This document shows positions 14,328 to 22,063 of a stretch of DNA of 27,925 bases, piece after piece. Origin of the DNA: JBEKVE01 sp049514335 (GTDB lineage: Bacteria > Actinomycetota > Acidimicrobiia > Acidimicrobiales > UBA8190). The DNA lies in the NCBI GenBank assembly GCA_049514335.1, contig JBEKVE010000017.1, positions 1 to 27,925 of the forward strand. The letters are read 5' to 3'. The position numbers and the translations under genes were made by a program. Each line of letters starts with the position of its first letter. The stretch's first letter is position 1. The notes below the pieces were generated by a model, which was not told the DNA's origin, ran no database searches, and saw only the letters and a program-made list of their open reading frames with translations.

Positions 14328-15196
14328 GGCCCGGGCGGTCCCACCACCGGGTTGGTGAGCGTCCCCACGCCCTCGATGTCGATGCGCACCACGTCGCCGG
14401 CGACGAGCCACCGGGGCGGGTCGAAGCTCATGCCCACCCCGGCCGGCGTGCCGGTGGAGATGATGTCACCGGGCTCGAGCGTGAAGACGGTCGAAAGGCA
14501 CTCGAGCTGTTCCCAGCACGAGAAGATCATGTCGCCGGTGGACGTGTCCTGGCGCAGCTCGTCGTTCACCCACGTGCGCAGCCGGAGATCCTGGGGATCG
14601 ACGATCTCGTCGGCGGTGACGATCCAGGGCCCCGTCGGCCCGTGGGTGTCGAAAGACTTTCCGAGCGTCCACGTCGGGACCCGGTACTGCCAGTCGCGCA
14701 CCGAGACGTCGTTGAGCACCGTGAACCCCGCCACCGCGCCGGGCGCGTCGGCGGCGCTGAGCCCATGGCAGCGCCGTCCCACGACCATGGCGAGCTCACC
14801 CTCGTAGTCGACCTGACCCGACACCGCCGGGATCACGATCGCCTCCTCGGGGCCCACCACACAGGTCCGCTGCTTGTTGAACCACACCTGGTGCTCCGGG
14901 CGCGCCGCGCCCGTCTCGGCGACGTGGGCCGCGTAGTTGAGCCCGATGCCGAGGACCTTGGGCGGCCGCGGCACCGGGGCTCGCAGCTGCACGGCATCGA
15001 GGGGGAAGCGTCGCCCCGTTCCCGCCACCGCCGCCGCCGCCCGCTCCAGGCTCGACGGGCCACCCGCCAGCAGTTCCGCCATGTCGGCGGGGAGGCCGAC
15101 ACCGGGGTCGGTCAGGTCCACCATCTCGCCGCCGGCGACCACGCCGGTGCGGACACCGGTGGGTCGTGCGGGGACCTCGAAGCTCGCCAGTCGCAT
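14324..15196 (-). CDS. Fumarylacetoacetate hydrolase family protein
   Basis: The 290-residue protein has a short N-terminal domain (~1-75) and an FAH catalytic domain: VLGIGLNYAAHVAETG (82-96), QVDYEGELAMVVGR with metal-binding E132/E134, GFTVLNDVSVRDWQ with D163, GKSFDTHGPTGPWIV, and ISTGTPAGVGM. This family uses Mg2+ to cleave or decarboxylate 2-oxo acids such as acylpyruvates and homoprotocatechuate-pathway intermediates; the exact substrate is unknown. ATG 15196 lies 7 bases from a TACGGT -10-like element on its strand. It is coupled to the ArfB gene downstream and divergent from an SDR gene. Confidence 0.92.
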   Translation of the reverse strand: MRLASFEVPARPTGVRTGVVAGGEMVDLTDPGVGLPADMAELLAGGPSSLERAAAAVAGTGRRFPLDAVQLRAPVPRPPKVLGIGLNYAAHVAETGAARPEHQVWFNKQRTCVVGPEEAIVIPAVSGQVDYEGELAMVVGRRCHGLSAADAPGAVAGFTVLNDVSVRDWQYRVPTWTLGKSFDTHGPTGPWIVTADEIVDPQDLRLRTWVNDELRQDTSTGDMIFSCWEQLECLSTVFTLEPGDIISTGTPAGVGMSFDPPRWLVAGDVVRIDIEGVGTLTNPVVGPPGP

Positions 15197-15203
15197 GGAC
15201 GCC

Positions 15204-15209
15204 ACCGTA
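15204..15209 (-). promoter_or_regulatory. -10 element of leaderless FAH-arfB transcript
   Basis: On the minus strand TACGGT is followed by 7 bases and then the ATG at 15196, with no ribosome-binding site between. Confidence 0.5.
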
Positions 15210-15271
15210 CCGACAACCCTGCTAAGAGAACAGCGCACGCCGTTGTCGCCACACTCGGCCGAGGAGGTCTC

Positions 15272-16009
15272 ATGGCAGGAAGACTCGAGGGCAAGGTGGC
15301 CCTCGTCACCGGGTCGTCGAGCGGCATCGGGGAGCGCACCGCCCGGGCGCTCGCCGCCGACGGGGCGGAGGTGGTGGTCAACTCCTCGAGCTCGGTGGAG
15401 GCGGGGCGGGCGCTCGCCGCCGAGCTCCCCGGCGCCAGCTACGTGCAAGCCGACATCGCCGACGAGGCGCAGGCGCACATGCTCGTGGCGCGCGCCGTCG
15501 AGGAGCACGGGCGACTCGACATCCTGGTCAACAACGCCGGGACCACGCAGGTCATCGCCCACACCGACCTGGAGGCGGCCGGACCGGCGGTGTGGCGGCG
15601 CATCTTCGACGTGAACGTCATCGGCACGTGGCAGGTCACGGTGGCGGCCGTGCCGCACCTGCGCGCCGGCGGTGACGGCGTGGTGGTGAACGTGTCGTCG
15701 GTGGCGGGCCACACCACGCGCGGCAGCTCCATCCCCTATGCCGTGTCCAAGGCGGCGGTGAGCCACATGACCCTGCTGCTCGCCAACGTGCTCGGCCCCG
15801 ACGTGCGGGTGAACGCCGTGGCGCCGGGGCTGGTGGACACGCCGTGGACCGCCGACTGGGACCTCGTGCGCCAGTTCGTGCAGGCCCACGCCCCCCTGCA
15901 ACGCTCGGGCGAGCCGCAGGACGTGGCGGAGGTGATCCTGGGCCTGGTGCACGCCCGCTACGTCACGGGGACGGTGGTGCTGGTCGACGGGGGGCTGCAC
16001 CTGCGCTGA
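15272..16009 (+). CDS. SDR family oxidoreductase
   Basis: ATG 15272 has GAGGAGG at ideal spacing, which sets the start against a long upstream open frame. The 245-residue product is a classical SDR: VTGSSSGIGERTARALA (cofactor site), DILVNNAGTTQ, VNVSSVAGHT (catalytic Ser), YAVSKAAVSHMT (Tyr/Lys), VAPGLVDTPW, and a C-terminal GTVVLVDGGLHLR. It is similar to 3-oxoacyl-ACP reductase/glucose dehydrogenase-like members. Substrate is unknown. It is divergent from the FAH-family gene, with which it might share a catabolic role. Confidence 0.92.
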   Translation: MAGRLEGKVALVTGSSSGIGERTARALAADGAEVVVNSSSSVEAGRALAAELPGASYVQADIADEAQAHMLVARAVEEHGRLDILVNNAGTTQVIAHTDLEAAGPAVWRRIFDVNVIGTWQVTVAAVPHLRAGGDGVVVNVSSVAGHTTRGSSIPYAVSKAAVSHMTLLLANVLGPDVRVNAVAPGLVDTPWTADWDLVRQFVQAHAPLQRSGEPQDVAEVILGLVHARYVTGTVVLVDGGLHLR

Positions 16010-16090
16010 GGGGCCGGCGGCGAGGCGTGGCGGCGGGACGGGGTGACCACGGCGGGCGGTGTGGCCCGAGGCGGCGGCGCTTGCCATGAT

Positions 16091-16549
16091 GTGGCCGTGC
16101 CCCACTACCGAGCCCCGGGAGTCTCCGACCGCATCTTCAACCGGGTCGTGGCCTCGGCCACCGCCTTGGGGCTGAGCGTGTGGGGGTCGCGCGTGCTGCG
16201 GGTGCGCGGGCGGCAGTCCGGTGAGTGGCGCAGCACCCCGGTGAACCTGCTCACGGTGGACGGCCAGCGCTACCTGGTGGCACCGCGCGGCGAGACCCAG
16301 TGGGTGCGCAACCTGCGGGTCGCCGGTGCGGGCGAGCTCGTGCTGGGGCGGCGGACCGAGCTCTTCAGCGCCGAGGAAGTCACCGACGGCGAGGCCAAGA
16401 TCGCCATCCTGCGCGCCTACCTGCGCCGCTGGAAGGTCGAGGTGGGCCGGTTCTTCGACGGGGTGTCGGCCGATTCGCCCGATGCAGAGATGCGCCGCAT
16501 CGTGCCCGAGCACCCCGTGTTCAGGGTCACCACTCCACCCGCCTCCTGA
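16091..16549 (+). CDS. Nitroreductase/deazaflavin-dependent (DDN family) oxidoreductase
   Basis: The product (about 152 residues) reads VSDRIFNRVVASATALGLSV, WGSRVLRVRGRQSGEWRSTP, VNLLTVDGQRYLVAPRGETQ, WVRNLRVAGAGELVLGRR. This is the split beta-barrel DDN family that uses cofactor F420H2 or binds related flavins. G-E-T-Q-W-V-R-N-L is the characteristic segment. The start is uncertain: GTG 16091, GTG 16097 or GTG 16043 are all in frame; family length favours 16091/16097. The next gene, 26 bases on, is a luciferase-like F420 enzyme, so the two probably form an operon. Confidence 0.85.
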   Translation: MAVPHYRAPGVSDRIFNRVVASATALGLSVWGSRVLRVRGRQSGEWRSTPVNLLTVDGQRYLVAPRGETQWVRNLRVAGAGELVLGRRTELFSAEEVTDGEAKIAILRAYLRRWKVEVGRFFDGVSADSPDAEMRRIVPEHPVFRVTTPPAS

Positions 16550-16574
16550 GCGGGTCGAGGATCCAGGGGGACGC

Positions 16575-17450
16575 ATGGAATTCGACATCTGGCTGCCCAC
16601 CGCCACGCCGTTCGCCACGCCCGAGCTGCTCGCCGCCGTGGCGCATCAGTGCGAGGAGCGCGCCATCCACACCGTGTGGGTGGGAGAGCACGTGGTGACC
16701 TTCGATTCCTACGGGTCCCAGTACCCCTACGCCGACAACGGCAAGTTCCCCATGCCGGGCGGGTCGGGACTGCTCGATCCGCTCACCGCCCTGACGTTCC
16801 TGGCAGCACGCACCACCACCGTCCGGCTGGGAACGGCCATGTGCCTGCTCCCCCAGCGCCAGCCGGTGTACACGGCAAAGGAAGTGGCCACCCTCGACTG
16901 GCTGTCGGGTGGACGGGTGGACCTGGGGGTGGGCGTGGGCTGGCTGCGCGAGGAGTTCGAGGCGCTCGGCGTTCCGTGGGAACGGCGCGGGGCGCGCACC
17001 GACGAATACCTCGACGTGCTGCGCACCTTGTGGTGCGACGAACCGTCGTCGTTCTCGGGCGCCATCTACGAGCTGCCGCCGTGCACGATGTACCCCAAGC
17101 CCGTCCAGGTCCCCCATCCGCCGATCCACGTGGGCGGCGAGTCCGACGCCGCCCTGCGACGGGTGGCGCGCCGGGGCCAGGGATGGCACACGTTCAACCG
17201 CGCCCCGGGCGACCTCCCCGATGTCCTCACCCGCCTGGAGGGGTTCCTCGACGAGGAGGGCCGGGCTCGACACGAGGTCCGGGTCACGGTGTGCCCCTAC
17301 TTCAAGCCGCTCGACCCCGCCGTCACCGAGCAGTACGCCGAGGCCGGCGCCGACGCCGTGTCGGCCATGGTCTTCGCCATGTCGGTCGAGGACGTCCCGG
17401 GCGCCTTCGACGCCCTCGACGCCTGCCGGGAGCGTGCCCTGGCCTGCTGA
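16575..17450 (+). CDS. Luciferase-like (LLM class) F420-dependent oxidoreductase
   Basis: The 291-residue protein starts MEFDIWLPTATPFATPELLA after GGGGGA. Family markers are WVGEHVVTFDSYGS, TTVRLGTAMCLLPQRQP, AKEVATLDWLSGGRVDLGVG, VGWLREEFEALGVPWERRGA and PPIHVGGESDAALRRVAR. It is a TIM-barrel flavin/F420 enzyme of the LLM class; G-V-G-W-L-x-E-E-F is typical of F420-dependent actinobacterial members. Substrate is unknown. It ends 7 bases before the convergent exporter gene. Confidence 0.92.
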   Translation: MEFDIWLPTATPFATPELLAAVAHQCEERAIHTVWVGEHVVTFDSYGSQYPYADNGKFPMPGGSGLLDPLTALTFLAARTTTVRLGTAMCLLPQRQPVYTAKEVATLDWLSGGRVDLGVGVGWLREEFEALGVPWERRGARTDEYLDVLRTLWCDEPSSFSGAIYELPPCTMYPKPVQVPHPPIHVGGESDAALRRVARRGQGWHTFNRAPGDLPDVLTRLEGFLDEEGRARHEVRVTVCPYFKPLDPAVTEQYAEAGADAVSAMVFAMSVEDVPGAFDALDACRERALAC

Positions 17451-17457
17451 CCGGCGC

Positions 17458-19068
17458 TCAGGACGGTGGACCTCGGCGCGCCGCCCGAACCTGGTCAGAC
17501 CGGTTGGGAAGGAACGCGAGGACCAGGGTGGCCCCGAGCGCCACGGCCACGGCACCGACCACCATGGCCAGGTCCATGCCGCTCACGAACGCGTGCCGGC
17601 TCACCGAGGCCAACGCCGCACCGCGCGAGCCACCCACGCGCTGGGCCACCGTCAGGGCACCGGCCAACGACCCGTCGATGAGGTGGAGGATCGAGGTGGG
17701 AACCGGCGTGTGGGCAAGCGCGGCGGCGAGGCGACCTTGGTACCGCGACGCCAGGAGGCTGCCGAGGATGCCCACCCCGAGCGCTCCCCCCAGTTGGAGC
17801 GCGGTGCCGTTGGTACCCGAGCCCACCCCGGTGCGCTGGCGCGGCACCGACCCCATGACTGACTCGGTGCTGGGCGCGAACGCCAATCCGGTGCCGATCC
17901 CGAGCAGCAGCAGGGCCGGCAGGGCATTTCCGTAGTCGCCCGCCACCGTGGTGCGTGACAGCAGGGCCATGCCCAGCGCGATGAGCGCCATGCCCGTCCC
18001 CACCACGGGCTTGGTCCCCACCAATCGCACGGCGACGGCGGACAGCGGGGCGACCACCAGGATGACGAGGGCGACCGGTCCCACCCGCAGTCCGGCAGCG
18101 AAGGGGCTGTAGCCCAGGGAGAACTGGAGGTATTGGGTCAGCAGGAACAGCGCACCCATGAGGGCGAAGATGACGAACGACATGGCGCCGATGGCCGCGC
18201 TGAAACGGCGCGACCGGAAGAACGTGAGGTCGAGCATGGCGTGCGTCGAGCGGCGCTCCCACAGCACGAAGACGGCCAGCACGAGCACTGCGCCCGAGAT
18301 GGCCCCGATCACGGCGGGAGAGGCCCAGCTCCGGCTGGGAGCCTCGATGATCCCCCACAGAAGCGCACCCATGCCCACCGTCGACAGCGCCCCGCCGACC
18401 GGGTCGGGGCGCCGGGCGGCAGGGTCCTTCGACTCGGGAACGAGCCACAGGGCGAGGACCGCCCCGATGACGGCGATGGGCACGTTGACGAGGAACACCG
18501 ATCCCCACCAGAAGTGCGCCAGGAGCCACCCGCCGGCGATGGGTCCCACGGCGATGCCGATACCGGTGGTCCCCGACCAGATCCCGATGGCCCGGGCGCG
18601 GTCCTGCTCGGTGCGGAAGACGTCGGTGAGGATCGACAGGGTCGACGGCATGATGGCCGCCCCTCCGATCCCCATGAAGGCTCGCGCCGCGATCAACCGG
18701 TCGGGGGAGCCGGAGAAGGCCGAAAGAGCGGACCCGATGGCGAACACCACGAGTCCCGCCAGGAAGACCCGCTTGCGGCCCACGTGGTCCCCCACGCTTC
18801 CGAGGACGAGCAGCAGCCCGGCGAAGACCACCGCATAGGCGTCGACGATCCACTGCAGCTCGCTCGAGCTGGCGTGGAAGTCGCGCGCGATGGAGGGAAG
18901 GGCGACGTTCAGGATGGTGTTGTCCAGGCTCACCACGAGCAGGCTGGTGCACAGCACCACGAGCACCCACCAGCGACGGACGCCGGCTGCGTCGCGACCC
19001 ACCACCGCTACGGCACCGCCGCCGAAGCGGTGGGCGGACGACCCGGGTGGGGACAGTGTCGTCGCCAT
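17458..19068 (-). CDS. MFS drug exporter, DHA2 (14-helix) family
   Basis: The 536-residue membrane protein has about 14 hydrophobic helices. Motifs are LDNTILNVALPSIARDF (DHA2 motif D1), GSVGDHVGRKRVF (motif A) and GIGIAVGPIAGGWLL (motif C, antiporter signature), consistent with EmrB/QacA-type proton-coupled efflux of drugs or metabolites. ATG 19068 is preferred because GGGGAG lies 6 bases upstream; GTG 19092 would add eight residues. No regulator is adjacent. A 202-base gap separates it from the divergent GGDEF gene. Confidence 0.92.
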   Translation of the reverse strand: MATTLSPPGSSAHRFGGGAVAVVGRDAAGVRRWWVLVVLCTSLLVVSLDNTILNVALPSIARDFHASSSELQWIVDAYAVVFAGLLLVLGSVGDHVGRKRVFLAGLVVFAIGSALSAFSGSPDRLIAARAFMGIGGAAIMPSTLSILTDVFRTEQDRARAIGIWSGTTGIGIAVGPIAGGWLLAHFWWGSVFLVNVPIAVIGAVLALWLVPESKDPAARRPDPVGGALSTVGMGALLWGIIEAPSRSWASPAVIGAISGAVLVLAVFVLWERRSTHAMLDLTFFRSRRFSAAIGAMSFVIFALMGALFLLTQYLQFSLGYSPFAAGLRVGPVALVILVVAPLSAVAVRLVGTKPVVGTGMALIALGMALLSRTTVAGDYGNALPALLLLGIGTGLAFAPSTESVMGSVPRQRTGVGSGTNGTALQLGGALGVGILGSLLASRYQGRLAAALAHTPVPTSILHLIDGSLAGALTVAQRVGGSRGAALASVSRHAFVSGMDLAMVVGAVAVALGATLVLAFLPNRSDQVRAARRGPPS

Positions 19069-19226
19069 GGCCGTCTCCCCGTCCCTCGACACCCCGGGGG
19101 TCGGTCCCTCCGGGAGGGAGCCCGGGCCTCGTCGCGGGCCGCCCCAACGTTCATCCTCACCAGGAACGATGCCCCCGACCAGGGCCTTTGTGCCCTCGGA
19201 TCCGGGCCCGCCAAGTCACACTGGTG

Positions 19227-19232
19227 TAGTTT
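19227..19232 (+). promoter_or_regulatory. Possible -10 for the GGDEF gene
   Basis: TAGTTT in a locally AT-rich patch fits TANNNT and would start transcription about 32 bases before ATG 19271. It is flanked by TCACA (19216-19220) and TGTGA (19246-19250), an imperfectly spaced inverted repeat. Confidence 0.3.
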
Positions 19233-19270
19233 TGCAGTCACCGGCTGTGACGACTAGACGGGGGGCCGAG

Positions 19271-20254
19271 ATGCAGGACCTCGATGACGGACCGCGCGTC
19301 GGCCGGAGGAGGCTCTCCGCCGTGCCGGTCGAACGTGAGACGGCGCCGAGCCGCCCCAAGGTGTCGGTCGTCCCCGCCCAGCGCCTGCTCGAGGTGGCCT
19401 CGGCGCTCTCCGACGGCGCCACCAAGCTGCACGCCCAGCTGCGCCACCTGGAGCCTTCCGAACGCGACGCGCTGCTCGACCTCGTCGCCGACCAGGTGAC
19501 GGTGATCCTGGCGCTGTGGGCCGATCTGGTGCGCGGCGTCGTCTCCTCCGACGACACCAGCGCCCACGCCCGCGACGGCGGCCACGCGCCGCCGCGCCCC
19601 GGCATCGAATCGGGCGCAGCCGACGTCGGGCTCGAGGACGAGGAGTCAGCCCGGCACCCCGCCTACGTGCCGGCGACGTCGCCCACCGTTTCACCCACCC
19701 TGTCGCCATCACCCACCCTGTCGCCGACGCTGTCGTCGGCAGGATCGCAAGCCCCACGGGGACGTCTCACCGAAGGCCACGCCGAAGCGGACCGCCTGGC
19801 GCGCGACGAGCTCACCGGTGCGCTCAACCGCCACGCCGGATTCTCGGCGCTCGGTCGCGAGATGGACCGCTGCCGACGCGGCGGCGAGCGGTTCGTGCTC
19901 GGCTACCTGAACGTCGACGGCATGAAGGCGGTGAACGACACACGGGGCCCTCGTGCCGGTGACGAGCTGCTGCGCAAGGTGACCGCCGCGCTGCGGGCGA
20001 CACTGCGCTCCTACGACGTCATCACGCGACTCGGGGGCGACGAGTTCCTCTTCTCCCTGCCCGGTGCGGACATGGCGACAGCCGACCTGCGCTTCAAGGA
20101 GTTCGCCGTCATCCTGGCGGAGGTGGCGCCCGGATCGTCGGCCAGCGTCGGATTTGCCGAGCTCCAGGAGCACGACACCCTCGACGACCTGGTCGCCGGG
20201 GCCGAGACCCACATGCTTCGGGGCCGCCGTACCCGGCGCAGGGGTCGGGCCTAG
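19271..20254 (+). CDS. GGDEF domain protein (putative diguanylate cyclase)
   Basis: The 327-residue protein has a helical N-terminal region (~30-90: RLLEVASALSDGATKLHAQL and onward), a low-complexity Ser/Pro/Thr linker (~137-155: SPTVSPTLSPSPTLSPTLSS) and a C-terminal GGDEF domain (~175-320). The signature GGDEF is intact (255-259) and an inhibitory RxxD site is present (RSYD, 246-249). However, the segment usually DxDxFKxxND reads NVDGMKAVND, so the first metal-binding aspartate is asparagine (N214). Activity may be reduced. No membrane segment or PAS domain is seen. ATG 19271 follows a GGGGG-rich stretch. It is 33 bases upstream of the crotonase-like gene. Confidence 0.9.
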   Translation: MQDLDDGPRVGRRRLSAVPVERETAPSRPKVSVVPAQRLLEVASALSDGATKLHAQLRHLEPSERDALLDLVADQVTVILALWADLVRGVVSSDDTSAHARDGGHAPPRPGIESGAADVGLEDEESARHPAYVPATSPTVSPTLSPSPTLSPTLSSAGSQAPRGRLTEGHAEADRLARDELTGALNRHAGFSALGREMDRCRRGGERFVLGYLNVDGMKAVNDTRGPRAGDELLRKVTAALRATLRSYDVITRLGGDEFLFSLPGADMATADLRFKEFAVILAEVAPGSSASVGFAELQEHDTLDDLVAGAETHMLRGRRTRRRGRA

Positions 20255-20286
20255 CGCCGCCGGGCGCCGTCACCGCCTCCTCCAGC

Positions 20287-21096
20287 GTGCCTGATACTCC
20301 GTTCTCCGATCCCGGAACCGACGCCGGCGCCGTGTCGGTGGAGCACCACGACGCCGTCGCCGTGGTGACGCTGCGCCGCCCCCCGCACAACCTCCTCACC
20401 GAGCCCGTCCTGCGCGCCGTGGCCGACGCCCTCACCGCACTCGGTGGCACCACACGGGTGGCGGTGCTGCGCTCCGAGGGTCGTTCGTTCTGCGCCGGAG
20501 CCGACATCCGCGCCGGCGACGCCCCCGACCCCACCCCCCGGCACCGCGTCGAGGAGCAGACAGCCGCCTTCAACCGCCAGGCGGCCCGGGTCTTCTCCTG
20601 TCCCGTGCCCGTGGTGGCCGCCGTGCAGGGTGCCGCCATCGGGGCCGGCTTCGGGCTGGCACTGGCCTGTGACGTGTGCGTGGTGGGCGACAAGGGCTGG
20701 TTCCAGGCCAACTTCGTGCGCCTCGGCATCCACCCCGGGTTCGCCCTGAGCGCCACGCTCCCCCGGGCGGTGGGGGCGGGCCGCGCCGCCGACCTGCTCC
20801 TCACCGGACGACGTGTCGACGCGGCCGAAGCGGCCCGCATCGGCATCGCCCAGCACGTCGCCCCGGCGGCGGGCGAGCTCGACACGGCGCTGCACGTGGC
20901 CGGAGAGATCGCCGGCGGCGCCCCGCTGGCCGTGCGCGCCACCCGTGCCACGTTGCGCCACGGCCTGGCCGACGTGGCCGTCGCCACCATGCGCCACGAG
21001 TTGGCGCAGCAGACGGCGCTGGCCGGCTCGGCCGACGCCATCGAAGGGGTGGCAGCCGTGCTCGAGGGGCGCCCGCCCTCGTTCGAGGGGCGCTGA
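20287..21096 (+). CDS. Crotonase-fold protein (enoyl-CoA hydratase/isomerase family) lacking both usual glutamates
   Basis: The 269-residue product carries the crotonase oxyanion-hole elements SFCAGADIRAG and VQGAAIGAGFGLALACDVCV, and the later RLGIHPGFALSATLPRAVG. In enoyl-CoA hydratase two glutamates act on water: the first falls in a GGGCE motif, here GAGFG (G123), and the second in the FGxPE motif, here FQANF (F143). Both are replaced, so simple hydratase activity is unlikely; an isomerase, hydrolase or other crotonase reaction on an acyl-CoA is possible. The GTG start has no ribosome-binding site, so it may be read with the preceding gene or start elsewhere. Confidence 0.87.
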   Translation: MPDTPFSDPGTDAGAVSVEHHDAVAVVTLRRPPHNLLTEPVLRAVADALTALGGTTRVAVLRSEGRSFCAGADIRAGDAPDPTPRHRVEEQTAAFNRQAARVFSCPVPVVAAVQGAAIGAGFGLALACDVCVVGDKGWFQANFVRLGIHPGFALSATLPRAVGAGRAADLLLTGRRVDAAEAARIGIAQHVAPAAGELDTALHVAGEIAGGAPLAVRATRATLRHGLADVAVATMRHELAQQTALAGSADAIEGVAAVLEGRPPSFEGR

Positions 21097-21112
21097 GCCG
21101 ACCGGCCTGCGG

Positions 21113-21940
21113 TCAGGCGAGTCCCGGCATCACCTCGGTGGCGAACTCCTCGACGCGCTCGCTGCCCTCGGCCGGCCACCCGCACACGAGGTAGCCGATG
21201 CCCACGGCGTCCAACGCCTCCGCCTGACGGCGAACGTCGTCCCACGGCTCCGACAGCGACAGCGACGACGCTCGCAGGATCGATCGCGGGTCGCGCCCTG
21301 CCGCCCGGGCCAGCCCGTCGAGCTCGGCCGACAGCGTCCGAAGTTGGTCCGGGGCTCCGTAGGTGTGCCACACGTCGGCGAAGCGGCCCGCCAGTGGGAG
21401 CGTGCGCCGCCTGCCCGAGCCACCGATCCAGATGGGCGGGTGCGGATGCTGCACCGGCACGGGGCGCATGCGGGCACCGTCAAGGTTGAAGTGCCGACCC
21501 TGGTACGACACCTCGTCGCCGGTGAACAGCCGGGTGAGGATCTCGAGGGCATCCTCCAGCCGGTCGAAGCGGCGCGCCGTCGGCGGGAACTCGATGCCGA
21601 GCTGCTCGTGCTCGGCCTGGTACCAGGCGGCGCCGAGGGCGAGCTCGAGCCGGCCGTGGCTGGCGTGGTCGACGGTCACGGCCTGCGCCGCCAGCACCGA
21701 CGGATGCCGGTAGGTCACGCCCGTGACGAGCAGCCCCAGGCGGATGGTGGTCGTGGCGGCGGCCAGCGCCGCCAGCGTGGTCATGCCCTCGAAGCAGTTG
21801 CCCGGGCCCTCGCCGTACATGGGGACGAAATGGTCGAACCCCCACGCCCCGTCGTACCCGAGCCTCTCGGCCAGCTGCACCCGGCCGATCAGCTCGTCGA
21901 ATTCCACGCGCTGCTGCGCAATATCGATCCCGAATCGCAT
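21113..21940 (-). CDS. LLM class F420-dependent oxidoreductase
   Basis: The 275-residue protein begins MRFGIDIAQQRVEFDELIGR and shows WGFDHFVPMYGEGPGNCFEG, TTIRLGLLVTGVTYRHPSVL, VDHASHGRLELALGAAW, and PPIWIGGSGRRRTLPLAGRF. This is the luciferase-like TIM-barrel family with F420/flavin binding. It differs from the 16575 gene (GAAWYQAEHEQLG in place of GVGWLREEFEALG). ATG 21940 lies 6 bases from a -10-like TAGGGT. It is convergent with the crotonase gene (16-base gap) and divergent from the methyltransferase-glycosylase fusion. Confidence 0.92.
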   Translation of the reverse strand: MRFGIDIAQQRVEFDELIGRVQLAERLGYDGAWGFDHFVPMYGEGPGNCFEGMTTLAALAAATTTIRLGLLVTGVTYRHPSVLAAQAVTVDHASHGRLELALGAAWYQAEHEQLGIEFPPTARRFDRLEDALEILTRLFTGDEVSYQGRHFNLDGARMRPVPVQHPHPPIWIGGSGRRRTLPLAGRFADVWHTYGAPDQLRTLSAELDGLARAAGRDPRSILRASSLSLSEPWDDVRRQAEALDAVGIGYLVCGWPAEGSERVEEFATEVMPGLA

Positions 21941-21946
21941 GCCCGG

Positions 21947-21952
21947 ACCCTA
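21947..21952 (-). promoter_or_regulatory. -10 element of leaderless LLM oxidoreductase transcript
   Basis: Minus-strand TAGGGT is followed by 6 bases and then ATG 21940; this is the same hexamer and spacing as at 4840. Confidence 0.55.
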
Positions 21953-21976
21953 TCGGTGCCACCCGCTGCCGTCGTG

Positions 21977-22018
21977 GCCGTCCGCCTCCGTCGCCGTCCG
22001 CCTCCGTCGCCGTCCGCC
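21977..22018. repeat. 16-bp tandem repeat, 2.6 copies
   Basis: GCCGTCCGCCTCCGTC occurs at 21977-21992 and 21993-22008, then GCCGTCCGCC at 22009-22018. It fills much of the 123-base gap between divergent genes. Confidence 0.85.
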
Positions 22019-22063
22019 GCCGGACCACCCACCGTCGTCGTGCCGACGGGGCGAGGATGCGGC

